Source: CAZUMW01 sp964621615 (GTDB lineage Bacteria; Desulfobacterota; WTBG01; CAIYCZ01; CAIRTM01). From it: DNA of 63,760 nucleotides. Numbering within the stretch: position 1 is the first letter of the stretch; each line of letters starts with the position of its first letter. Where the stretch lies: the NCBI GenBank assembly GCA_964621615.1, contig CAZUMW010000025.1, positions 1 to 63,760 on the forward strand. The letters are read 5' to 3'. Both the position numbers and the translations under genes were made by a program. Positions 1 through 9,494 of the stretch are shown one piece after another. The notes under the pieces are model-generated. The model was not told the DNA's origin. It saw only the letters and a program-made list of their open reading frames with translations, and did no database searches.

Positions 1-40
1 TTGCTGTACGGTTTTATACCAACTTTGCTGTACGGTTTTA
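1..40. repeat. Short direct repeat upstream of the TonB receptor
   Basis: The 16-mer TTGCTGTACGGTTTTA occurs at 1-16 and again at 25-40, a period of 24 bp. The pair lies 70-110 bp before the first gene. The spacing is a little over two helical turns, so a regulator binding two sites on one face is possible, but this could equally be the end of a longer repeat cut by the window edge. No function is known. Confidence 0.5.
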
Positions 41-111
41 TTGCAACCTTAGCATCTATACTTTAACAGTCCCCGCATATATATTATTACCTATTTCCGA
101 ATCGAGCTGAT

Positions 112-2226
112 TTGAATCAAACAGCGATTGTCGTTCTGAAACGTATTGTATTGCTCTGTTTCAGCGGCAGCCGGCTTCTTATCTGCATAGCAGGCCTGCT
201 TCTGAACTTTGCGTCCCCCTTAAAAGCACAGGAGACCCCCCTGCCCGATAACGCATATGATGTAGATTACACGTCCTACAGCCTTACCGAGCTCATGAAT
301 CTTGATATCACCTCGGCTTCGCGGCATAAAAGACCGCTTCAGTCAACGGCTGCTGCTGTTTTTGTCATAACCGGTGAGGATATTCGTCGAAGCGGTGCCG
401 TCACCCTGCCCGACCTTTTCAAAATGGTGCCCGGGATGCAGTCATTCAGATCCGATCCCGGTGATTTTGCCGTCAGCACCCGGGGATTTGTCGGTGAGTT
501 TGCCAACAAGCTGCTGGTTCTCGTTGACGGCAGAAGCATATACACGCCGACATTTGCAGGTGTGGAGTGGATGCTTGACGAGGGGCTTCTGGAAAACATC
601 GAGCGCATCGAAGTGATCAGGGGGCCGGGCGCAGCGATGTGGGGCTCAAACGCGGTAAACGGCATCATTAACATCATCACCAGACACAGCGACGATACTC
701 AGGGGGCCCTTGCAACAGCAACAGCAGGGACAACAGAGGAGTGGTATGAAGCGTTCCGGTTCGGCGGAACCGCCGGCAAAAATCTCTCATACCGGGCATA
801 TATCAAGCAGATGCAGTACGGCACTGTCGACAATCCCAGGCAGGCCGAGCCTGAGCTGGTGCGCGGCGGCTTCAGGGTCGACTGGACGCCGTCTGAAGAA
901 AACGTATTTCTGCTGACAGGTGCTTATTACAATTCACATGAAAAATCATGGACCAGGCGGCCGCTGCTAACTCCCCTGCCCCGCTATATAGATGTCAAGG
1001 GGCACGGCTATTACTCAGGGCTTCATATTATGGGCCGCTGGGAGCACAGTTTTTCCCCCGACTCCGATATGGCGCTGCAGATTTCCTACAGCAGGGACCA
1101 TCACCGTGCAAACCGCTATGCCAAACAGAAATGCGCCCGCGGAAACCCAGACCTTGAAAAAGACAAATATATGCTCGAAATATGGGAAATCGATTTGCAG
1201 CATCGCTTCCCTCTGGGCCTTCGCCAGGATATCACCTGGGGCCTATTTATCAGACAGACCCGCGATTATAAAAGAGACACCAACATCTTTTTCACTCTTG
1301 ATCCAGACAGCCGGTACACATATCTTTACAGCGGCTTTGTACAGGACCGTATAGATCTTGTCCGCAACCGGCTCACCCTGATAGTGGGGGTCCGGGGCGA
1401 ATACAACAGCTATACTGATTTTGAAGTACAGCCGAACGCCCGCCTCCTGTGGACACCTCATCGGCGGCACACCCTGTGGGCCGCCGTATCCCGCGCGGTC
1501 AGAATCCCCTCACGCTATGAGCGGGACGGTGATATCCGCCTGAGCGTTCTGCCGCGCAGCGCGCTTCTGCCCTTCCTGCCCGGCGTGCTGATTGACGCCG
1601 TGGGAAATAACGGCTTTGATTCAGAAACGGTCCTGGCCTATGAGCTGGGCTACCGGACATACCTCTGGGACAGGGTGTCGCTTGACATCACTGCTTTTCT
1701 CAATGACTACAGCCGCTTAAAAACACTTGAGCCGTCCTCGATCCGACTGCTGCCCGGCTATATACGGTATCCTTTTAAATATGACAACAAAATGGACGGC
1801 ACCACATACGGATTCGAAGCTGTTGCCAACTGGACCCTGTTTCCGTGGTGGCGGCTTCAGGCAACCTACAGCTTTCTTCACATGGACCTCGACCCGCGCT
1901 CAGACAGCAAGGCCGCGGATCCGACTGCCGATGACGATCTCAGCCCGCGCCATCAGTATACCCTCCGCTCAATGATTGACCTTGCCGCAGACCTGGAGCT
2001 TGATGTAAGCCTGTATTTTACTGACGACATACCCGGCTACGACATCAAGCGGTACACCAATCTCATCATCAGGCTGGGGTGGACTCCCATGCCGGGTTTG
2101 TCTCTCGACCTGATCGGCCACAACCTGCTTGACAACAGACATAATGAATTCTCAGACGAGGTGTATCGAAGAGCTGAAAATGAAATCCGCCGAACCCTTT
2201 ACGCACGGATATCATTGCAATTTTGA
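112..2226 (+). CDS. TonB-dependent outer membrane receptor (CirA/BtuB type)
   Basis: Outer-membrane beta-barrel that takes up a ligand with energy from TonB. After an N-terminal signal-like hydrophobic stretch (about residues 12-38) comes a plug domain at about 70-190, recognisable by the VFVITGEDIRRSG and VLVDGRSIYTP segments and the MWGSNAVNGIINIIT motif. The rest is a long barrel rich in aromatic, alternating strands that ends in the C-terminal phenylalanine expected of outer-membrane barrels (ARISLQF). The 704-residue length is normal. The start is a TTG with a weak ribosome site, so an alternative start is possible. The YfiR-like protein and a hybrid histidine kinase follow on the same strand. 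This trio recurs in other proteobacteria and suggests ligand uptake coupled to signalling. The ligand cannot be told from sequence. Confidence 0.9.
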   Translation: MNQTAIVVLKRIVLLCFSGSRLLICIAGLLLNFASPLKAQETPLPDNAYDVDYTSYSLTELMNLDITSASRHKRPLQSTAAAVFVITGEDIRRSGAVTLPDLFKMVPGMQSFRSDPGDFAVSTRGFVGEFANKLLVLVDGRSIYTPTFAGVEWMLDEGLLENIERIEVIRGPGAAMWGSNAVNGIINIITRHSDDTQGALATATAGTTEEWYEAFRFGGTAGKNLSYRAYIKQMQYGTVDNPRQAEPELVRGGFRVDWTPSEENVFLLTGAYYNSHEKSWTRRPLLTPLPRYIDVKGHGYYSGLHIMGRWEHSFSPDSDMALQISYSRDHHRANRYAKQKCARGNPDLEKDKYMLEIWEIDLQHRFPLGLRQDITWGLFIRQTRDYKRDTNIFFTLDPDSRYTYLYSGFVQDRIDLVRNRLTLIVGVRGEYNSYTDFEVQPNARLLWTPHRRHTLWAAVSRAVRIPSRYERDGDIRLSVLPRSALLPFLPGVLIDAVGNNGFDSETVLAYELGYRTYLWDRVSLDITAFLNDYSRLKTLEPSSIRLLPGYIRYPFKYDNKMDGTTYGFEAVANWTLFPWWRLQATYSFLHMDLDPRSDSKAADPTADDDLSPRHQYTLRSMIDLAADLELDVSLYFTDDIPGYDIKRYTNLIIRLGWTPMPGLSLDLIGHNLLDNRHNEFSDEVYRRAENEIRRTLYARISLQF

Positions 2227-2278
2227 TGTATTTGATCTCTAACCGACCGGAGCGGAGCAGACAATACCGATAGCACAT

Positions 2279-2845
2279 ATGATATCCCCCGCACGATCAG
2301 CCATATCAGCACTCTGTATCGCTGCTGTTTTACTTGCTGCGGTCGATACGCTACGCGCATCCGCCGACCCCCTGCATCCTGATGCCCTAAGGGAATATAA
2401 AATAAAAGCCGGCTTTTTATACAACTTTGTCATTTTCGTACGCTGGCCTCCTGCTTCTTTCAGCGATATTCGCTCACCGATAAATCTATACATCGCCGGC
2501 GATGCTGCCATCATGCCCGCATTTGCCTCGCTGTCCGGAAAAAAAACAAAATCACGTTTGCTGCAGCTCATGCATCTTGAGCCGGGGGCTCCCGTTCCCG
2601 ATGACTGTCACGCTCTTTTTATTGCGACACAGGAAAAGACACTAATAGATCAGATGCTGGAGCAGGTCCGCAATCGTCCCGTGCTGACAGTGGGGCAGAC
2701 GGACGGCTTCCTTGCAAGCGGGGGCATTGTCAACCTGTTCACAAAAAAAAACAAAATCAGATTTGCTGTCAATGTCACAGCAGCTAAGCAGGCCGATCTC
2801 AAAATCAGCTCTCACATGCTGAAGGTTGCACGTCTTAAAAAATAA
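2279..2845 (+). CDS. YfiR-family periplasmic protein (DUF4154)
   Basis: Small exported protein of the YfiR/DUF4154 family (188 residues). A signal peptide covers about residues 1-28. The family signature follows as EYKIKAGFLYNFVIFVRWP, then an alternating fold ending in SGGIVNLFTKKNKIRFAVN and a conserved C-terminal helix. In Pseudomonas, YfiR is a periplasmic repressor of the diguanylate cyclase YfiN. Here the partner is probably the hybrid kinase encoded 20 bp downstream, whose periplasmic sensor region would be the contact. That partnership is inferred from gene order. The start ATG has no strong Shine-Dalgarno, consistent with translation following the receptor gene 52 bp upstream. Confidence 0.85.
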   Translation: MISPARSAISALCIAAVLLAAVDTLRASADPLHPDALREYKIKAGFLYNFVIFVRWPPASFSDIRSPINLYIAGDAAIMPAFASLSGKKTKSRLLQLMHLEPGAPVPDDCHALFIATQEKTLIDQMLEQVRNRPVLTVGQTDGFLASGGIVNLFTKKNKIRFAVNVTAAKQADLKISSHMLKVARLKK

Positions 2846-2865
2846 TTTCACAACCTGAGCGATCC

Positions 2866-5178
2866 ATGAAACCATTTGCCAGTCTCTCAATAAAAGCGAA
2901 GCTCAACCTTATAATAACCTGTGCAAGCACCATTATCCTGCTTCTGGCCTCTGCAGCATTCATCATAAAATATCGTGCTGATTTTTTGTCCTCCCTCGAT
3001 CGGGAGACCGAAAGCCTTGCACGGGTAATTGGTATAAACTGCACCTCGGCCATCGTGTTTGACGATGCGCCTGCTGCCGAGCAGACGCTGCTTGGGCTGC
3101 GCGTGCGACCTGAGGTCGCCGCTGCATGCATTTATGACCGCAACGGGCGGCTGTTCGCGCGCTACCTGCACGCAGATTACACAAGCACGCCGCTTCCCCC
3201 GGCGGCACAAGACGGAACCGGAACATTTATTTCCGATGCGGGGCACCTGGCCCTTTTCCACCCCATAGTGCTGGACCGGGAAAACATAGGAACGCTTTAT
3301 CTGAAAATCAATACGGGCGAAATGAAACAGAGAATGAAAGAATTCATGCTCATTGCGTTCTGTATTATGGCGGGCTCCTTTGTTTTTGCGATTCTGCTTT
3401 CCTCAGTGCTGCAGCGGGTTATATCAGCCCCGATACTGCGTTTAACCGGCACCATGGAAACTATTTCACGCAGCAGGAATTACACGATCAGAGCCGAAAA
3501 AACCACTGCTGATGAAATAGGGGTGCTCATTGACGGGTTTAACGAAATGGTTTCGGCGATAGAAACCCGCGACACCCATCTTGAAAACACGGTAGCGAGC
3601 CGCACCCGGGAGCTGCTTAAGGCCAACCGGGAGCTCAGCGCTGAAATCGCCGAGCGCCGAAATGAGGAAAAAGAGCGCGCGCGCCTTATTGCAGCGATAG
3701 ATCAGCTGGCTGAAACCGTAATACTCATTGCCGCAGACGGAGCCATAGCATACATTAACCCCGCCATGAGCTCGCTTATCGGCAAAAAGGCTTCGGAAAT
3801 AATCGGCAAAAACGCGTTTTATCAAAAAGATGCCGTGAAAGAAGAGGGCGTGCGGGAAAACATCTGGAAAACAATTACCGAAGGGCGGGTCTGGCAGGGT
3901 CATATCAGCCATAACCATCAAAATGGAATCACCTACACATTTGACACGACAATATCACCCGTTCGCTCTGCAGCAGGACACATCGACAGCTTTGTGGCCA
4001 TCGGCCGCGATATCACGACCGAGCTGCGGCTTGAAAGAGAGTTGTTTCAGGCGCAAAAAATGGAGGCCATAGGTACGCTTGCCGGTGGAATTGCGCACGA
4101 TTTCAACAATATACTTGCCGCAATAATCGGCTACACAGAGCTTGCGCTCAACAGCCTTCCTTCATTTATGACAGAGCGCGGCAATCTCGAACAGATCCTC
4201 CGGTCGGCAACACGCGCGCGCGACCTGATAAAGCAGATTCTGGCATTCAGCCGGCAAAGCAAACAGGAAAAAAAGCCGGTCGCCCTGGACGCTCTTGTCA
4301 AGGAGGCTATAGAAATGCTGCGGGCCTCTCTGCCGGCTACGGTTGAGATTAAGTCGGACCTCGAGCCGGAATGCTGCCTGCTTGCAGATCCTGTACAGAT
4401 ACATCAGCTGCTTATGAATCTGTGCACCAATGCAGCTCATGCCATGGAGCCGTCAGGGGGCGTGCTCAGCATAGGGCTGAACAAAGCAGCTGTTGATGAA
4501 AAAGAGGCGGCCGGATGCTACGGGCTGACCCCGGGCACCTATATCCAAATTACGGTAGCCGATACCGGCACGGGCATATCTCCTGATGTGATCGACAGGA
4601 TATTTGACCCCTTTTTTACGACGAAGGAGGTTGGTGCCGGATCCGGGCTCGGGCTTTCGATGGCCCACGGGATAGTCAAAACCCATAACGGTATTATCAC
4701 GGTGGACAGTACGCCGGGGAGCGGTACCTGTTTTTATATATATTTTCCGTATCAGCCCTGCGAAGTGCCCGGCGAAATCACAGCCGCATACCCACTGCCC
4801 GCCGGCACGGAGCGGATTCTGCTGGTTGATGATGAGCAATTCCTTACCGATGTCGGTCAGCATATACTGCACTCTCTGGGCTATCGCGTCACGCCATACA
4901 ACGACAGCACCCAGGCCCTTGAATGCTTTCGCAAAAATCCCCGGCACTTTGACATCATCGTAACCGACCTCACTATGCCGCGCCTCACCGGCTTTGATCT
5001 GGCAGCACAGGCACATGCCATCCGCCCCGAAATCCCTATTATACTCTGCACCGGCTACAGCCAATCAATCACACCCGATGAGCTCCGCCGCCGGGGAATT
5101 TCAAAGCTGGTAATAAAGCCGTTCACCCTGAGCGTAATTGCATCGGCGCTGCGCTCAGTGCTCGATCAGAGTCGGTAA
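2866..5178 (+). CDS. Hybrid sensor histidine kinase (TM-sensor-HAMP-PAS-HisKA-HATPase-REC)
   Basis: Membrane-bound hybrid kinase of 770 residues. Order: transmembrane helix about 13-35, periplasmic sensor about 36-155, second transmembrane helix about 158-182, HAMP about 183-236, a short coiled coil, PAS about 270-385, then the kinase core. The phosphoacceptor is His411 in GGIAHDFNN. The ATPase domain shows the N box (NLCTNAAHAM), the G1 box (VADTGTGIS) and the G2 box (GAGSGLGLSM). A receiver domain occupies about 650-765 with acceptor Asp701 (VTDLTMP). It is the last gene of the receptor/YfiR operon and probably reads the state of the receptor-YfiR pair. No separate response regulator adjoins it, so output may go through phosphotransfer to an unlinked partner. 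Confidence 0.9.
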   Translation: MKPFASLSIKAKLNLIITCASTIILLLASAAFIIKYRADFLSSLDRETESLARVIGINCTSAIVFDDAPAAEQTLLGLRVRPEVAAACIYDRNGRLFARYLHADYTSTPLPPAAQDGTGTFISDAGHLALFHPIVLDRENIGTLYLKINTGEMKQRMKEFMLIAFCIMAGSFVFAILLSSVLQRVISAPILRLTGTMETISRSRNYTIRAEKTTADEIGVLIDGFNEMVSAIETRDTHLENTVASRTRELLKANRELSAEIAERRNEEKERARLIAAIDQLAETVILIAADGAIAYINPAMSSLIGKKASEIIGKNAFYQKDAVKEEGVRENIWKTITEGRVWQGHISHNHQNGITYTFDTTISPVRSAAGHIDSFVAIGRDITTELRLERELFQAQKMEAIGTLAGGIAHDFNNILAAIIGYTELALNSLPSFMTERGNLEQILRSATRARDLIKQILAFSRQSKQEKKPVALDALVKEAIEMLRASLPATVEIKSDLEPECCLLADPVQIHQLLMNLCTNAAHAMEPSGGVLSIGLNKAAVDEKEAAGCYGLTPGTYIQITVADTGTGISPDVIDRIFDPFFTTKEVGAGSGLGLSMAHGIVKTHNGIITVDSTPGSGTCFYIYFPYQPCEVPGEITAAYPLPAGTERILLVDDEQFLTDVGQHILHSLGYRVTPYNDSTQALECFRKNPRHFDIIVTDLTMPRLTGFDLAAQAHAIRPEIPIILCTGYSQSITPDELRRRGISKLVIKPFTLSVIASALRSVLDQSR

Positions 5179-5231
5179 GCACAGCATACACGCCGCTGCC
5201 ATCACGCGAACCGCAGCAGCGCTCCGACTCT

Positions 5232-5420
5232 ATGCGCTTTAAAATCGTCCCGGGTGCAGAACAGATGCTCAACCTCGGCACTGCAAAAAAGCTGCTTGAG
5301 CAGGCTGAATCATCGCTTCGTGAAGGAAACTGGAAGGCATTCGGTGAAAAAATGAACAGGCTTAAACAGCAGCGTGCCCGGTGGCTCTGCACTCGCTGTC
5401 AGAGCCGCAGGCGAAGCTGA
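5232..5420 (+). pseudogene. Possible remnant of a UPF0182-like C-terminus
   Basis: A 62-codon open frame whose middle (residues about 15-45) reads as a helix pair with the pattern LLEQAESSLREGNWKAFGEK, then an LK-rich helix. I recall this kind of GDW/GNW-x-x-(F/Y)G motif from the C-termini of UPF0182 membrane proteins. Nothing of the long upstream part of such a protein is present: the preceding 50 bp is only the tail of the kinase operon. The frame overlaps the 3-prime end of the GH65 gene on the other strand by 22 bp. It could be a degraded leftover, a real small protein, or chance. Confidence 0.25.
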
Positions 5421-7804
5421 CCCTGTGACTCAAGCGTATACTCGCTATCCTTCACGCCGACGCGAATAGGCTCCCGGCTGGTTCTCAGAGAATCCACGAT
5501 AAGCTCCCCCCCGATAATCTGTATATTCAGCGTATGGCCGCGGTATCTGAGCTGCATCTCAAGGCTGGTAAGCTCCTCCGGTAGGCACGGGTTAAGCCAC
5601 AGCACGTGATTGCGCGTCTCGATACCGGTGTAGCCGTTCTGGATGATGTTGACGCTTCCCGCCATGGCACCCAGATGTATCCCCTCAGGGGTCGTGCCTC
5701 CCTGTATGTCTGAAATATCGCTTTCGAGCGCCTCAGAAAACAGCTTCCAAGACCGGACGCGGTCAGAGCGCGCCAGCACCCATGAGTGAACTATACGGCT
5801 AAGCGTTGACCCGTGAGACGTGCGCTTGAGATAGTAGTCGATGTTTTTTGGAATCGTGTCGTAGTCAAAAGGGTACTCAAGCTGTTTAAACAGCCGCGAA
5901 AGCTCCTCTGAGGAAAACAGATAAAACAGCATGAGAACGTCTGCCTGCTTTGAAGCTTTATAGCGGTTCGGGGAATCGCTTTCAGCCTCAAGAATCCGGT
6001 CCAGCCGCTGAATATCCCCGTATTTTTCACGGTATCCATCCCAGTCAAACTCTTCCAGATCTTCATAGCCCTCAAACTGACTTATAATGCCGTCCCCGTG
6101 AAACACAATGCGCATCCTGCAGGTAATATCATTCCAGCGCTCGATCTCCTCTTCCTTCAGATCGATACTCTCACACAGCTCTGAGCGGCGATCCGCAGGA
6201 AGCATATCAAGCACCTTCAGCGCTTCACCGAGCACCCACACCACCATAATATTTGTGTAGGCATTGTTGTTCAGCCCCGGCTGGTCCGCCCCGGGATAGG
6301 ACTCGTGATATTCATCCGGCCCCATAACGCCCCGTATCTCATAGCGGCCGAGCGGCTCATTGTAAACAGCCGCGCTTGCCCAGAAGCGCGCGATTTCAAA
6401 GAGCATCTCAGCTCCGTAAAAGCAAATAAATTCTATGTCACCGGTCGCCTGTACATACTGGCAGATATTGTAGGCAATGGCTGCGTTTACATGTCGCTGA
6501 AGGCGGGAGTTGTCCGGAATCCACCGGCCGGACTTCGGGTTGAGGTGCAGGCGCTGGCTCTCCTCTCTGCCGTTGCTGCCGCTTTGCCACGGATACATGG
6601 CCCCGCGGAATCCCTCCTGCGCGGCCGCCGCGCGTGCCTCGTTCAGCCGGCGGTAGCGATATATCAAAAGCGATCGGGTTATTTCCGGCATCCGAAGGTT
6701 CAAAAGCGGAAATATGTACAGCTCATCCCAGAAAATATGCCCGCGGTACGCCTCCCCGTGCCAGCCTCGCGACGGAACCCCGACATCGAGGTCCATAGTG
6801 TGCATAGATGTCGTCTGCAGCACATGAAAAATATACAGATGCAGTATCATCTTTGTCCGCGATTCCTCCTGCGCCGGACGCTGGTGTGCATCGATTACAA
6901 AGCGCCGCCAGAGGTGCTCCCAGGCAGTGAAATGATCTTTTGACAGCTCATCAAAACCCCCGGCGCGCTGCACCGCTTTTTTTGCCTCGAGCGCACATTC
7001 TGAAATCGCATTGTCCCGGGACGTATACATCGAGACCGTTTTTTCTACCCGTATCTGTTCACCTTGAGCAACAGTCACAGATATGCTGCCTGCTATATAT
7101 CCGGGCTTCTCCGTGACAGCAGGCTCATACGCTATGGCGTCACTATCCTTGAAGATCCTGGTACGTGCTGCCTGGGAGATCCGGAGCTTTGACTGCGTTG
7201 TCTGGACGGTGAGAAAAACAGTATCTGCTGAAAAGTGTCCGGCTTCAAGCGGCTCCAGGTGCCGGTTATTCAGCCCCCGGTAGCGCGAGACGCCGTCATT
7301 GATCACTCTGCCGTCAAGAGCCGAAATAATCTCGAGCTCACCAGACCAGTTCTCAGGGGTTACTGCAATCTCCAGCGCGGCAAGGTGCGGCTGAGCCATA
7401 TGAACCAGGCGCCGCTCTTTGACAGCCGTGACCCGCCCGGCTGCATCACGGAATCGAAGCGCCCGGTACAGCATTCCATGATACATATCAAGCTGCTGGC
7501 GATAAAACAGTATATCCACATCAGCGCATCGGAACCAGCATTCCCGGTTGATGCGCAGATAAACCGGAAGCCAGTTAGGCATATTGACCAGATCTTCATT
7601 TTCAATATCCCGCCCCTTTATGTACGTTTTAAGCCTGTTGTAACCCCCGGCCCGATATGTCCCCGGATAATGAACATCATCTGCAGGTGATTCAAAGCAG
7701 GCACCTCTGGTCGCAAAATACCCGTTTCCCAGCGTACACAGCGCCTCGCGAAGCTTTTCCTCACGCGGGTCAAAGCCCTCATACTCAAGAAGCCAGTCTC
7801 TCAT
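5399..7804 (-). CDS. Glycoside hydrolase family 65 disaccharide phosphorylase
   Basis: An 801-residue GH65 enzyme. Such enzymes phosphorolyse alpha-linked disaccharides (trehalose, maltose, kojibiose, nigerose) to beta-glucose 1-phosphate and glucose. The N-terminal beta-sandwich starts with WLLEYEGFDPREEKLREAL and LGNGYFATRGA. The (alpha/alpha)6 catalytic domain contains GEAYRGHIFWDELYIFPLL and the acid residue Glu498 in GVMGPDEYHE. TSHGSTLSRIVHSWV and GTTPEGIHLGAMAG, typical of the phosphate-binding region, follow. The enzyme is cytoplasmic, with no signal peptide. The next gene upstream on the same strand encodes a beta-phosphoglucomutase/trehalose-phosphatase fusion, which would use the beta-glucose 1-phosphate and points to trehalose or kojibiose as substrate. 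Exact linkage specificity cannot be read from sequence. Confidence 0.9.
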   Translation of the reverse strand: MRDWLLEYEGFDPREEKLREALCTLGNGYFATRGACFESPADDVHYPGTYRAGGYNRLKTYIKGRDIENEDLVNMPNWLPVYLRINRECWFRCADVDILFYRQQLDMYHGMLYRALRFRDAAGRVTAVKERRLVHMAQPHLAALEIAVTPENWSGELEIISALDGRVINDGVSRYRGLNNRHLEPLEAGHFSADTVFLTVQTTQSKLRISQAARTRIFKDSDAIAYEPAVTEKPGYIAGSISVTVAQGEQIRVEKTVSMYTSRDNAISECALEAKKAVQRAGGFDELSKDHFTAWEHLWRRFVIDAHQRPAQEESRTKMILHLYIFHVLQTTSMHTMDLDVGVPSRGWHGEAYRGHIFWDELYIFPLLNLRMPEITRSLLIYRYRRLNEARAAAAQEGFRGAMYPWQSGSNGREESQRLHLNPKSGRWIPDNSRLQRHVNAAIAYNICQYVQATGDIEFICFYGAEMLFEIARFWASAAVYNEPLGRYEIRGVMGPDEYHESYPGADQPGLNNNAYTNIMVVWVLGEALKVLDMLPADRRSELCESIDLKEEEIERWNDITCRMRIVFHGDGIISQFEGYEDLEEFDWDGYREKYGDIQRLDRILEAESDSPNRYKASKQADVLMLFYLFSSEELSRLFKQLEYPFDYDTIPKNIDYYLKRTSHGSTLSRIVHSWVLARSDRVRSWKLFSEALESDISDIQGGTTPEGIHLGAMAGSVNIIQNGYTGIETRNHVLWLNPCLPEELTSLEMQLRYRGHTLNIQIIGGELIVDSLRTSREPIRVGVKDSEYTLESQGQLRLRL

Positions 7805-7850
7805 TCACACGCCTTTTTAAAAAGCCATACAATATGATATTATGCCGGTC

Positions 7851-7890
7851 GTGTCCAAAATAATGTAACGCTTTAATTTATTTTGGACAC
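7851..7890. repeat. Minimal copy of the GTGTCC inverted-repeat element
   Basis: A 40-bp near-palindrome: GTGTCCAAAATAA at the left end, TTATTTTGGACAC at the right, and only about 14 bp of A/T-rich sequence between. Both ends match the termini of the longer elements at 21664-21937 and 30458-30730, so this is read as a solo or internally deleted copy. It sits between the GH65 gene and the PGM/OtsB fusion, which are on the same strand, and could act as a weak processing or termination hairpin in their shared transcript. Confidence 0.7.
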
Positions 7891-7925
7891 GTTTGATATT
7901 ACGCATATGTTTAAAGCATATCGGC

Positions 7926-9494
7926 TCACGCACGAGCCATAAGCAGCTCAAGAAAGCGGCGCACCTCGTCAGGGGTGCCAAGCCGGTAGCGGGCCATCGT
8001 CCTTTGCGGCGTATGGGCGACAAGAATGCCGACCCCGCCTTCCCGAAGCTCACGGAAGGCATCTTCATCCGTCACATCATCGCCGATATAAAGCGGCATC
8101 ACCGCAGCCTCATCAAGTTCCAGTGCATCGAGAAGCCAGTGAAGCGCACGCCCCTTGTCCCATTCAATATCGGGCTGAACTTCATAGACTTTTTTGCCCT
8201 CACCGCGCCGCAGGCCGCGGTTCTGTTCAGCGACTTCCTTCACCGCTTTGTCAACAAGGCTGACCTGACTGCCGGCAACGCCGCGGTAGTGTACGGCTAT
8301 GGAAAATTTCTTTCTTTCTATCAGGGCGCCGCCTATCCGGCGAAGACGCTCCCTGAGCTGCTGCTCAGCGCGATCAAGCACGGGCAGATATTCTAATCCC
8401 TGCTGCGCCTGAATCTGCTCTCCCTCAGGGCCTTCGATGTCAAACCCGTGACTGCCGGCATAATACATCGTGTCAACATTTACCAGCTGCTTCACATCAG
8501 CGCGGTCACGGCCGCTAATAATGGCTGTGGGAAATGTATCGGCAACGCGCGAAAGCGTATCGCGCATCTCATCGGAAAGCACGGCTAATTCGGGCCTGCT
8601 GACGATCGGGGTCAGCGTTCCGTCATAGTCAAGAAATACAGCCATGCGCTTGCCTTCACCTCTGCTCATTATATCCTGCACATGCTCGAGGGCAGACGGA
8701 AGCTGATCGCTGCCTGGGACAGGCGATGACATTTCGCTCACCGTCACCTCAGACAAGTCTTTGACCACAATATCGGCACCTTTTTGCTTGTAGGCACCGG
8801 AATGATTTGTCCGGTCAACGCCTATCACGCACCCGAAGCCGCCCCGCTCTCCTGCCAGAACACCTGCTATCGCATCTTCAACCACGATGCACCGTGCCGG
8901 TGAAACCTCAAGCCTGTGAGCTGCTTCGAGAAAAATATCCGGATCAGGCTTGCCGGAAAGGCCCAATTGCTCGGCATCAACGCCATCGACTCTCGAATCA
9001 AACAGATCGGCAAGCCCTGCGGTATCGACAATGGGTCCGCAATTTTTGCTTGAGGATACAACAGCTGTTTTAAAGCGGCTGTTTTTCAATGCCCGCAGCA
9101 GAGCGACTGTTGAATCGTACACCTCTATGCCCTCTTTGTGCATATAGTCAAGAAACAGCTCGTTTTTTTTATTTCCAAGACCGCACACGGTCTCTTTGCC
9201 GGGAGCATCGTCAGGTGACCCCTGCGGCAGCCTGATATCGCGGGAGGCCAGAAAGCTTTCAACCCCGTCATACCGGGGCATACCGTCTACATATTTTCTA
9301 TAATCACGATCGGGGTCAAAGGGGCTGAAATCTGCTCCCTCGCGCTTAGCCCGCGCATCCAGATACTCATCAAACAGGGCCTTCCAGGCCCGTGCGTGCA
9401 CCCGGGCAGTTTGTGTCACAACACCGTCAAGATCAAAAATAACGGCATCATAATCCCTTCTTGAAACAGTGAACAATGGCGATGATATATTCAT
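7926..9494 (-). CDS. Fusion of beta-phosphoglucomutase-like HAD and trehalose-6-phosphate phosphatase
   Basis: A 522-residue fusion of two HAD-superfamily enzymes. Residues about 14-255 form a beta-phosphoglucomutase domain: nucleophile Asp21 and general acid/base Asp23 in FDLDGVV, the helical cap at about 35-120, AVVSSSKNC (motif II), and GKPDPDIF with VVEDAIAG (motifs III-IV). Residues about 280-520 form an OtsB-type phosphatase with FLDYDGTLTP, IISGRDRAD, YAGSHGFDIEGP and GDDVTDEDAF. The first half would convert beta-glucose 1-phosphate, the product of the neighbouring GH65 enzyme, to glucose 6-phosphate. The second would release trehalose from trehalose 6-phosphate. Joining a breakdown step with a synthesis step in one chain suggests a trehalose cycle or balance point. 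No trehalose-6-phosphate synthase lies in the window. Confidence 0.9.
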   Translation of the reverse strand: MNISSPLFTVSRRDYDAVIFDLDGVVTQTARVHARAWKALFDEYLDARAKREGADFSPFDPDRDYRKYVDGMPRYDGVESFLASRDIRLPQGSPDDAPGKETVCGLGNKKNELFLDYMHKEGIEVYDSTVALLRALKNSRFKTAVVSSSKNCGPIVDTAGLADLFDSRVDGVDAEQLGLSGKPDPDIFLEAAHRLEVSPARCIVVEDAIAGVLAGERGGFGCVIGVDRTNHSGAYKQKGADIVVKDLSEVTVSEMSSPVPGSDQLPSALEHVQDIMSRGEGKRMAVFLDYDGTLTPIVSRPELAVLSDEMRDTLSRVADTFPTAIISGRDRADVKQLVNVDTMYYAGSHGFDIEGPEGEQIQAQQGLEYLPVLDRAEQQLRERLRRIGGALIERKKFSIAVHYRGVAGSQVSLVDKAVKEVAEQNRGLRRGEGKKVYEVQPDIEWDKGRALHWLLDALELDEAAVMPLYIGDDVTDEDAFRELREGGVGILVAHTPQRTMARYRLGTPDEVRRFLELLMARA

